A stretch of 12,697 nt of DNA from JAUNBN01 sp036645935 (GTDB lineage: Bacteria; Bacillota; Clostridia; Oscillospirales; Ruminococcaceae). The position numbers were made by a program, and so were the translations under genes. Below are positions 7,501 through 12,697 of the stretch, one piece after another (within the stretch, counting starts at the first letter, position 1; every line of letters starts with the position of its first letter). Location: assembly GCA_036645935.1 (NCBI GenBank), contig JAVXNE010000016.1, positions 1 to 12,697 of the forward strand, given 5' to 3'. Below the pieces are notes generated by a model that worked only from the letters and a program-made list of their open reading frames with translations, did not search any database and was not told the DNA's origin.

Positions 7501-8484
7501 ATGAGTAAAAAGGTGCTCGTAACGGGTGCGGACGGATTTATCGGAAGCCATCTTGCAGAAGAATTGGTGCGTACGGGCGAGGACGTTCGCGCGTTTGTAT
7601 TTTACAATTCATTTAACACGTGGGGCTGGCTCGACACGCTGCCCGACGACATAAAAAGCGGCATGGAGATTGTCTGCGGAGACGTGCGCGACCCCAACGG
7701 CATGCGCGAGGCGGTGAGAGGGTGCGATTCCGTGTACCACCTTGCGGCGCTCATCGCGATCCCGTTCAGTTATCATTCTCCCGACAGCTATGTCGACACC
7801 AACATAAAGGGGACGCTCAACGTGCTTCAGGCGGCGAGAGAGCTTGAAACTTCGCGTGTGCTTGTGACCTCGACGAGCGAAGTTTACGGCACGGCACAGT
7901 ATGTCCCGATTGACGAAAAGCACCCGTTTCAGGGACAATCGCCATATTCAGCAACCAAGATTGGCGCGGACAGGATTGCCGAGAGTTTTTTTCGCAGTTT
8001 TGGAACGCCAATCACAATCGTGCGACCGTTTAACACATACGGCCCGCGCCAGAGCGCACGCGCCGTTATACCGACTATAATAACGCAGCTGCTGCGCGGC
8101 GAGACCGAAATTAAGCTCGGGTCGCTTGCGCCAACGCGAGATTTCAACTTTGTCAAGGACACCGTGGCGGGTTTCATGGCGCTTGAGAGCTGCGAGCGCG
8201 CCGTCGGAGAGGAGATCAACATTGCAACGGGAGTTGAGACTTCGATAGGCGAGCTCGCAAACGAGCTGGTGCGACAGCTCAATTCGAACGCTAAAATCGT
8301 GTGTGACAGCGAGCGACTTCGCCCGAAGAACAGTGAGGTCGAGCGGCTGCTTGGGGACAACAAAAAGATAAAAGAGTTCACGGGATGGTCGCCTAAATAT
8401 GACCTTGCATCAGGAATCGCCGAGACAATAGTGTGGCTGCGAGAGCACCTTGCATCATATAAGGCGGGCATATACAACATATAA
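7501..8484 (+). CDS. legB: LegB-type NAD-dependent 4,6-dehydratase (extended SDR)
   Basis: A 327-aa extended short-chain dehydrogenase/reductase. The NAD-binding GADGFIGSH (residues 9-17) and the catalytic pattern TSTSEVYG (123-130) with YSATK (Tyr149, Lys153) are intact. GDVRD (60-64) and RPFNTYGPRQ (175-184) are typical of nucleotide-sugar 4,6-dehydratases. LegB converts a nucleotide-linked GlcNAc to the 4-keto-6-deoxy intermediate, the first dedicated step toward legionaminic acid and bacillosamine-type sugars. An immediately downstream LegC-type aminotransferase supports this over dTDP-glucose dehydratase. ATG 7501 has GGTGA about 5 nt upstream and begins directly at the first Rossmann strand. 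A TTG at 7462 would add 13 unlikely residues. LegB is a good but not exclusive name; related PglF/FlaA1-like or GDP-mannose-type enzymes are less likely. Confidence 0.88.
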   Translation: MSKKVLVTGADGFIGSHLAEELVRTGEDVRAFVFYNSFNTWGWLDTLPDDIKSGMEIVCGDVRDPNGMREAVRGCDSVYHLAALIAIPFSYHSPDSYVDTNIKGTLNVLQAARELETSRVLVTSTSEVYGTAQYVPIDEKHPFQGQSPYSATKIGADRIAESFFRSFGTPITIVRPFNTYGPRQSARAVIPTIITQLLRGETEIKLGSLAPTRDFNFVKDTVAGFMALESCERAVGEEINIATGVETSIGELANELVRQLNSNAKIVCDSERLRPKNSEVERLLGDNKKIKEFTGWSPKYDLASGIAETIVWLREHLASYKAGIYNI

Positions 8485-8498
8485 AAGAGGCGAGATAA

Positions 8499-9644
8499 AT
8501 GCAGTTTAAAATACCGCTTTCGGTCCCGAATTTGAGAGGCCGCGAACTTGAATATCTGACAGAATGTGTCGACGGAGAATGGGTGTCCACAGGTGGACCG
8601 TACATCACTGAATTTGAAGAAAAGTTGGCGGGAGTGGTCGGGGCAGCAGATGCCGTCGCCTGCCAGAGCGGCACGGCGGGGCTGCATCTTGCAATGCTGC
8701 AGCTGGGCGTGCTTCCTGGCGATGAGGTGCTTGTGCCAACACTCACGTTTATTGCGAGCGCAAATCCAGTGCGCTATTGCGGCGCACAGCCCGTCTTTAT
8801 GGACTGCGACGATTCACTGTGTCTCGATCCGATCAAGCTTCGCTCATTTTGTGAAGAGCAGTGCGAGGTTCGCGACGGACAGCTCTTCAACAAATCGAGC
8901 GGCAGACGAATCGCGGCGCTTGAAGTCGTGCACGTTTTTGGAAACATGGCGGACATGGAGAGCATCGTCGATATCGCGGAGGAGTTTGGTCTACCTTTGC
9001 TTGAGGACGCCTGCGAGGCGCTTTGCACAAAATTCGATTCGGGGCGCTACGACGGACGATATGCCGGGACAATCGGCGATATCGGTGTGTTTTCTTTCAA
9101 CGGCAACAAGATAATGACGACGGGCGGCGGGGGAATGATAGTTGCGAAGGACGTAACGGCGCTTGCACACATGCGTTTTCTTTCAACGCAGGCAAAGACC
9201 GATCCCGTACGCTTCGTGCACGACGAGATCGGTTACAACTATCGCCTGACAAATATGCAGGCGGCGCTTGGCGTGGCGCAGCTCGAGCAGATGCCCGAAT
9301 TTCTCGCGACAAAAAAGCGCAATTATGAGCTTTATCAACGCGAGGGAATTCCGCTGCTGCCATTTCGCAAAGGCATAAGCCCCAACTACTGGTTTTACTC
9401 ATACATGACGGAAACCGCGAAAAATCGCGACGAGCTTATGGCGTCTCTTGGCGATCGCGGCATTCAGACCCGTCCGATTTGGGCGCTCATGCACACATTG
9501 AAGCCATATGCCGGAAACGAGGCATACAGCATTGAGCGGGCGTCATATTATTTCGATCACGTGCTCAATCTTCCGTGTAGCACCAACCTCTCGACAGAAG
9601 AAGTCAGCGAGGTCGCTAACGCGATAAAGGAGCTCGTAAAATAA
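8499..9644 (+). CDS. legC: LegC-type PLP-dependent nucleotide-sugar 4-aminotransferase
   Basis: A 381-aa DegT/DnrJ/EryC1/StrS aminotransferase, of normal family length. It aminates the 4-keto group made by the dehydratase, usually with glutamate as donor. Seen in sequence: SGTAGLHLA (57-65) in the cofactor phosphate region, PTLTFIASANP (80-90), LEDACEAL (168-175) with the aspartate that contacts the pyridine nitrogen, and FSFNGNKIMTTGGGG (198-212), whose Lys204 should form the Schiff base. GYNYRLTNMQAALG near 247-260 is the family's conserved dimer segment. The start has GAGGCGAG about 6 nt upstream, and the gene follows legB by 14 nt, so the two are co-transcribed. The acetyltransferase (LegH) that normally follows is missing here. 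The LegC name rests on family plus neighbour and is fairly strong. Confidence 0.88.
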   Translation: MQFKIPLSVPNLRGRELEYLTECVDGEWVSTGGPYITEFEEKLAGVVGAADAVACQSGTAGLHLAMLQLGVLPGDEVLVPTLTFIASANPVRYCGAQPVFMDCDDSLCLDPIKLRSFCEEQCEVRDGQLFNKSSGRRIAALEVVHVFGNMADMESIVDIAEEFGLPLLEDACEALCTKFDSGRYDGRYAGTIGDIGVFSFNGNKIMTTGGGGMIVAKDVTALAHMRFLSTQAKTDPVRFVHDEIGYNYRLTNMQAALGVAQLEQMPEFLATKKRNYELYQREGIPLLPFRKGISPNYWFYSYMTETAKNRDELMASLGDRGIQTRPIWALMHTLKPYAGNEAYSIERASYYFDHVLNLPCSTNLSTEEVSEVANAIKELVK

Positions 9645-9669
9645 GGCACATTGAATCAGCGCGTTTGAA

Positions 9670-9688
9670 AAAAGGCGAGAAGCCTTTT
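9670..9688. terminator. candidate terminator after legC
   Basis: A 7-bp stem AAAAGGC/GCCTTTT with a GAGAA loop, 25 nt after the legC stop. The A-run and T-run sit in the stem, so it could act on either strand. It is short and has no further U-tract, so strength is doubtful. Confidence 0.4.
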
Positions 9689-9715
9689 CAAGTGAGAGCA
9701 CGGTGTGTGTCAATC

Positions 9716-10027
9716 TTCTGCCCGTGTAACCGCTTTGATCTGCACCCTGAATGAAGCTTGCTGTGATAAAAGCGCAGAATCTTATCTTTATCGCAGTGCC
9801 GATTGTTTCAAAGCTTCTTGAGTCGTTCAAGTTCTTTTTTAAATAAACAAATTGTTATTTCTGCCCGTGCCTGAATGAACTTGCCACGGTCAAAACGCGG
9901 GAAGATATCATTCCGCGTGAAGTGAAGACATATGCGCATTGTCGATATTTCAAGAGCTTGTTCAGTCTCTCGGCTTCTTGTAAAATGACTGAATTGTCGG
10001 TTTTGCCCATGCTCAAACGAAATCGGA
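9716..10027. repeat. imperfect ~142-bp tandem repeat, two units plus a third start
   Basis: The unit start TTCTGCCCGTG occurs at 9716 and 9859, and as TTTTGCCCATG at 10001, giving periods of 143 and 142. Inside the units, CCTGAATGAAGCTTGC (9746) and CCTGAATGAACTTGC (9870) match, and the ends align (AAATTGTTATT versus GAATTGTCGGTT). Unit 1 has about 18 extra nt after the start motif. I judge identity at about 60-65 percent by eye. The units carry promoter-like boxes at similar offsets. Not a recognised repeat family. Confidence 0.6.
9958..9986 (+). promoter_or_regulatory. candidate promoter of the CBS-nucleotidyltransferase gene
   Basis: TTGTTC (9958-9963), a 17-nt spacer and TAAAAT (9981-9986), about 54 nt before ATG 10041. 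It would give this gene its own transcript, separate from legB-legC. A weaker counterpart TTGAGT-16-TAAATA (9818-9845) lies at the matching place in the first repeat unit. Confidence 0.45.
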
Positions 10028-10040
10028 TAAGAGGTGGCTC

Positions 10041-11078
10041 ATGGCCTATTCAGATTATATAATTGATGATAGCAAATCGGTCGCCGAGGCGCTGCGCGCG
10101 CTTGAACACGGCTGGCACAAGATACTTTTCATCGCGCCGGATGACATGCTCCGCGGCGTCGTGACCGATGGCAACATACGTCGCTATCTGCTTGCGGGCG
10201 GACACATCGAGTCTCCCGTTTCGGATGCGGCAAACTACGCCCCCATTGTCGAAGAGGGCTTTCACGAGGCGCATGCCCGTGAGATGCTTGTTGAAAAGGA
10301 CATCACCTGTGTCCCTATGATCGACAAAGCAGGGCGGCTCCACGCGCTCGTGTTTCGCGACGAGACGCTGCACAGGGCTTCCAACGCAATCGACACACCC
10401 GTGATAATGATGGCAGGCGGTCTCGGAACGAGACTGCGGCCGTACACTGAGATTCTTCCCAAGCCGCTCATACCGGTCGGCGGCATAACGATAACCGAGC
10501 ACATTCTCAACCGCTTTCGCAAATTCGGATGCACGCAATTCTCACTTGTTGTGAACTACAAAAAGAATTTGATAAAGTCATATTTTTCCGAGGTTGAAGC
10601 CGGGAATGGTCTGGAGTTTATCGACGAGACCGATCCGTTGGGCACGGGCGGAGGACTTGCTTTTTACAAAGGACGCTTCGACGGCCCCGTCTTTGTGACA
10701 AATTGCGATTCGGTCGTCGAGGCCGATTATGGGGAGATACTGAGATTTCACAACGATACCAAAAGCGTCATCACTCTTGTGTGTGCCAAAAAGAGTTTTG
10801 AGATACCTTACGGTGTCGTCACCTCAAGCGAGGACGGCGAAGTCGTTGAGTTGCTCGAGAAGCCACGTTATAACCTGTTAACCAACACGGGACTGTATGT
10901 TGTATCGCCCGAATTCATCGAGATGGTTCCCAACAACCGCTACACTCCGATAACTGAGATAATCGGCTACTGCCGCGAGCTTGGCAAACGGGTATCGGCA
11001 TTTCCCATCGAGGAAGAGTGTTTTATAGATATCGGGCAGCTTGAGGATCTTCGGAGTGTGGAGGGAAAGCTTAAATGA
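10041..11078 (+). CDS. PtmE-like CBS-domain sugar-1-phosphate nucleotidyltransferase
   Basis: A 345-aa two-part protein. Residues about 8-115 form a pair of CBS motifs (LRGVVTDGNIRRYL at 37-50 and ITCVPMIDKAGRLHALV at 88-104). Residues about 118-345 form an NTP_transferase domain with MAGGLGTRLRP (124-134), KPLIPVGG (141-148), an NCD metal site (221-223), DPLGTGGGL (198-206) and EKPRYN (274-279). This architecture is that of Campylobacter PtmE (a GlcN-1-phosphate guanylyltransferase in the legionaminate route) and related enzymes. It would supply the NDP-GlcNAc used by LegB, possibly the GDP form. The start is firm: AGAGGTGG lies 4 nt before ATG. CBS domains usually bind adenosyl ligands, so allosteric control is plausible. 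A mannose- or glucose-1-phosphate role cannot be excluded. Confidence 0.85.
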   Translation: MAYSDYIIDDSKSVAEALRALEHGWHKILFIAPDDMLRGVVTDGNIRRYLLAGGHIESPVSDAANYAPIVEEGFHEAHAREMLVEKDITCVPMIDKAGRLHALVFRDETLHRASNAIDTPVIMMAGGLGTRLRPYTEILPKPLIPVGGITITEHILNRFRKFGCTQFSLVVNYKKNLIKSYFSEVEAGNGLEFIDETDPLGTGGGLAFYKGRFDGPVFVTNCDSVVEADYGEILRFHNDTKSVITLVCAKKSFEIPYGVVTSSEDGEVVELLEKPRYNLLTNTGLYVVSPEFIEMVPNNRYTPITEIIGYCRELGKRVSAFPIEEECFIDIGQLEDLRSVEGKLK

Positions 11079-11141
11079 TGGCTCGAATTTTTGCGGCAAT
11101 TGGCCATTGTGTTGCTGCGCACGCAGCGTGGATGCACAGGA

Positions 11142-11688
11142 GTGAAACGTATAAAAAGCATGACTTTTGTGTCATTGATGGTGTCACTGATGTTTGTTTT
11201 CTCAGCGTGCGGCAGGGACTCCGTCTCGACTAAAAAGGATGCGACATGCGCACCCGAACATCTTGCTGAATCGGAAAGCGAAGAGATGGTCGACAGCGAG
11301 CTGTGGGATGAGCTTGCAGGAGTGTGGGTCCGCGAGGGGGATGAGGACAGTCCATTGGTGTTTGTCAATTTTTATGAGGAAGAGGGCAAGCTGGTTTTTT
11401 TACACAGGGATATTGTCAAGCGATTACGGCCAGGCGTGAACACTCCAGCTGTGTAAATTCAATTCGCCGCAAAACTTTGAGATAGAGATTTTATTTCCGG
11501 CGCGTGCGGCAAATGAGATTAACAGTGTGATTGAGGAGCACACCGAGGTTTACGCTCTCGATCTTTCAGATATCGCTGAAAAGAGATTGGCCGTTTCCAA
11601 TCCCAAAAGCGATATTCACATCGAGTTTAAATTTTGCGGCGCGACGATGGAGGATGCGTACAGCAACATATTGTCAGTTTACGGTTGA
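11142..11688 (+). pseudogene. lipoprotein gene disrupted by a frameshift and a stop codon
   Basis: The N-terminal frame from GTG 11142 encodes a lipoprotein signal (KRIK, a hydrophobic run, then FSACG) followed by an acidic domain with LAGVWVREGDEDSPLVFVNF. It stops at TAA 11454. A second frame from about 11194 continues coding-like sequence (KFNSPQNFEIEILFPARAA, HTEVYALDLSDIAEKRLAV, FKFCGATMEDAYSNILSVYG) to TGA 11688. Removing one T from the T7 tract at 11395-11401 joins the frames as KLVFYTGILSSDYGQA, but an in-frame TGA at 11437-11439 remains. The repaired product would be about 181 aa. The start is uncertain because AGGAG overlaps the GTG. The function of the intact form is unknown; a beta-rich, lipocalin-like domain is a guess. 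Sequencing error could explain one lesion, less easily two. Confidence 0.7.
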
Positions 11689-11719
11689 ACCGCAAGCACA
11701 TAAGGCAGTGAAAATATGT

Positions 11720-11769
11720 ATAAAACGCGCCGTCATGCCGTTGTTTTAATAGACGCAGGCGCGTTTTAT
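11720..11769. terminator. strong hairpin terminator between the pseudogene and the zinc-ribbon gene
   Basis: A perfect 12-bp stem, ATAAAACGCGCC (11720-11731) with GGCGCGTTTTAT (11758-11769), and a 26-nt loop. On the plus strand it is followed by more T residues (to 11773), ending transcription from the left. It also lies 21 nt beyond the stop of the opposing zinc-ribbon gene, so it may serve both strands. Confidence 0.65.
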
Positions 11770-11789
11770 TTTTACGTTACCGCTTTACG

Positions 11790-11927
11790 TTACTGCTTGT
11801 TGAAGCTTGTGTTGTTGCAGCTGGGGCAGGGAGGCATTGTGTCGCCGGAGCCGAGAGTGACCTCGGTTCCGCAATTGTCACACTTGTACGATCCGGCACC
11901 CGGAGTTTCTCCTGTTTTGGCTTTCAT
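11790..11927 (-). CDS. 45-aa zinc-ribbon protein
   Basis: A very short gene. Its 45 residues begin MKAKTGETPGAGSYKCDNCG and contain two CxxC knuckles, CDNC (16-19) and CPSC (34-37), 14 residues apart, with a PPCPSCNNTSF tail. This is a compact zinc ribbon like the small stand-alone zinc-ribbon proteins (DUF1451-like) common in Clostridia; it may bind nucleic acid or a protein partner. Start: ATG 11927, with AAAGGA 10 nt upstream and a stop codon a few codons further up in frame. It is unlinked in function to the glycan genes and runs toward them. The even codon use and intact metal ligands make it convincing despite its size. Confidence 0.75.
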   Translation of the reverse strand: MKAKTGETPGAGSYKCDNCGTEVTLGSGDTMPPCPSCNNTSFNKQ

Positions 11928-11947
11928 TGCAGCGAAATCCTTTCTCC

Positions 11948-11980
11948 ATTATATTCCGCGCAAAAAACGAACGCGGATAT
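11948..11980 (-). promoter_or_regulatory. -10-like box overlapped by an inverted repeat, upstream of the zinc-ribbon gene
   Basis: On the minus strand TATAAT (11953-11948) lies about 20 nt before ATG 11927. It is overlapped by the inverted repeat ATATTCCGCG/CGCGGATAT (11951-11960 and 11972-11980, one-base bulge, 11-nt middle), which could be an operator. No good -35 is seen, and the implied transcript start would fall inside the ribosome site, so the promoter call is weak. Confidence 0.35.
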
Positions 11981-12507
11981 CACCAGTATGCGCAAAACCT
12001 TGCATTGTTATTCTGCTGAAAGCGCTCGATTGGAGAAAATCATGCGAAGCGGGAATGAAGCCGACGAAGATCTTAAACGCGAACCTTTTTTGAAAAATCG
12101 CAGCGCTCGTGCGAGAACACGTGACAAATCGATGTGGCCGGCAGCGCATATAAAAGGCTTGATAATGTCAGGTAAAGAATCTTAAAATGGCGTCGCCATG
12201 CGTTCGGCAAAAGCGTTTTCTGCTTGTTCATGTGCGAAAGCATTGAATGTTTTGCGCCGAAACCTGTGTGAGTTGCAATTGACTATATTAAAAATTCACG
12301 GCATTTGCCGCAATCATGTGGGAAGCAGAAAACTTACGATTTGGGGTGTTGATGACGCAGTCGCACATAAAACATGATATCGGTTATAAACCGTCGCCGT
12401 TCAGGGAGCAGTTGCCATATTGCAAAAATTGCAGACGCATCAACAGTGAGAGGACAAGATGGCGCAAATATTTAGGCCATAAAATTTCAACTACATCGAT
12501 CAACCTG
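11981..12507. other. ~530-nt stretch with no convincing gene
   Basis: Short open frames exist (65 aa at 11988-12185, 59 aa at 12198-12377, 84 aa at 12316-12570) but none has a credible ribosome site or a recognisable motif, and the last runs into the tRNA. A perfect 13-nt palindrome ATGGCGTCGCCAT lies at 12187-12199. It may be decayed sequence. Confidence 0.5.
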
Positions 12508-12536
12508 TTGCCAACGCAGCGTTGTTGTGATAAAAT
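12508..12536 (+). promoter_or_regulatory. promoter of the tRNA-Pro gene
   Basis: TTGCCA (12508-12513), exactly 17 nt, then TAAAAT (12531-12536), 11 nt before the tRNA 5' end. Good match to a sigma-A promoter with sensible placement. Confidence 0.65.
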
Positions 12537-12547
12537 AACCAAACCGT

Positions 12548-12624
12548 CGGGGCGTAGCGCAGCTTGGTAGCGCGCTTGCTTTGGGAGCAAGATGCCGCAG
12601 GTTCAAATCCTGTCGCCCCGACCA
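12548..12624 (+). tRNA. tRNA-Pro (anticodon TGG)
   Basis: A 77-nt cloverleaf with encoded CCA. The acceptor stem CGGGGCG (12548-12554) pairs with CGCCCCG (12614-12620), followed by discriminator A and CCA. The anticodon stem CTTGC/GCAAG encloses the loop TTTGGGA, giving anticodon TGG (12582-12584). The T-arm GCAGG-TTCAAAT-CCTGT is standard. It is intact and reads away from the glycan locus. Confidence 0.97.
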
Positions 12625-12626
12625 GT

Positions 12627-12680
12627 CGGAGTGTTCTTATAGGAATTCAGTTTCCTTATAAGAACACTCCGTTTTTATTT
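12627..12680 (+). terminator. Rho-independent terminator of tRNA-Pro
   Basis: A long stem starting 3 nt after CCA: CGGAGTGTTCTTATA pairs with TATAAGAACACTCCG, extended by GGAA/TTCC past a one-base bulge, with a short loop. It is followed by a T-rich run (12672-12680). Confidence 0.92.
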
Positions 12681-12697
12681 GTCTGTTTATTGTTTTG

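Larger units (their letters stand above)
9645..10040. other. 396-nt gap holding a hairpin and a degenerate tandem repeat, no gene
   Basis: No convincing gene in six frames. It contains a terminator-like stem (9670-9688), imperfect ~142-bp repeats (from 9716) and a promoter-like sequence (9958-9986). A 51-aa minus-strand open frame at 9855-10010 has no ribosome site I would trust and overlaps the repeat. I looked for remnants of a NeuB/LegI synthase (phosphate-binding, metal and SAF-domain motifs) or an acetyltransferase and found none. Confidence 0.6.

Noticed and set aside
9716..9838. Frame reading ARVTALICTLNEA, resembling the start of a family-2 glycosyltransferase
   Set aside because: Too short, quickly stopped, and the motif is not kept in the second repeat unit; probably chance.
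9855..10010. 51-aa minus-strand frame inside the repeat region, with an EAERLNKLLKYRQC segment
   Set aside because: It spans one repeat unit. The equivalent frame in the neighbouring unit is interrupted and the frame is not kept between units, so coding is not supported.
9645..10040. Possible remnant of a neuB/legI synthase between legC and the nucleotidyltransferase
   Set aside because: Frames read by hand show none of the expected substrate, metal-binding or C-terminal SAF-domain motifs.
11075..11233. 52-aa frame whose ATG overlaps the nucleotidyltransferase stop as ATGA
   Set aside because: It overlaps the lipoprotein signal-peptide frame, which has a much clearer protein signature, and it shows no motif.
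12198..12377. 59-aa plus-strand frame in the region before the tRNA
   Set aside because: No ribosome site, no recognisable domain, unremarkable composition.
12548..12624. tRNA-Pro as an integration site for the locus
   Set aside because: No second copy of the tRNA 3' end, no integrase and no direct repeat was found in the window.

Overview
The window is a roughly 11 kb surface-glycan locus for a nonulosonic acid of the legionaminic/sialic type, followed by a pseudogene, a tiny zinc-ribbon gene and a tRNA-Pro. Mid-range base composition, Shine-Dalgarno-led genes, genes coupled by 4-nt overlaps, and lipoproteins with lipobox cysteines suggest a Bacillota host, most likely a Clostridia member. 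That placement is inference; there is no marker gene.

Left arm (7316 down to 165, minus strand): seven tightly packed genes. In order they are a NeuC/LegG-type hydrolysing 2-epimerase, two Gfo/Idh/MocA oxidoreductases, a NeuA/LegF-type CMP-sugar synthetase, a small lipoprotein, a GT-B-like surface-carbohydrate transferase and a Wzx-like flippase. Three junctions are 4-nt GTGA or ATGA overlaps, so this is one translationally coupled operon. Right arm (7501 to 11078, plus strand): LegB-type 4,6-dehydratase, LegC-type aminotransferase and, after a 396-nt gap, a CBS-domain nucleotidyltransferase of PtmE type. The arms diverge from 7317-7500, where two promoter-like sequences lie back to back.

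Together the genes describe sugar-1-phosphate activation (PtmE-like), 4,6-dehydration (LegB), 4-amination (LegC), 2-epimerisation with nucleotide release (NeuC/LegG), CMP activation (NeuA/LegF), transfer (GT) and export (flippase). Two expected steps are absent: the 4-N-acetyltransferase (LegH) and the PEP-condensing synthase (NeuB/LegI). The two oxidoreductases are not part of the classical route and may modify the sugar.

The 9645-10040 gap holds a terminator-like hairpin and an imperfect ~142-bp tandem repeat, each unit with a promoter-like sequence at the matching position. Downstream of the last sugar gene, 11142-11688 is a lipoprotein gene broken by a frameshift in a T7 tract and a TGA. 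It is followed by a strong hairpin, a 45-aa minus-strand zinc-ribbon protein, about 600 bp without a convincing gene, and tRNA-Pro(TGG) with its own promoter and terminator.
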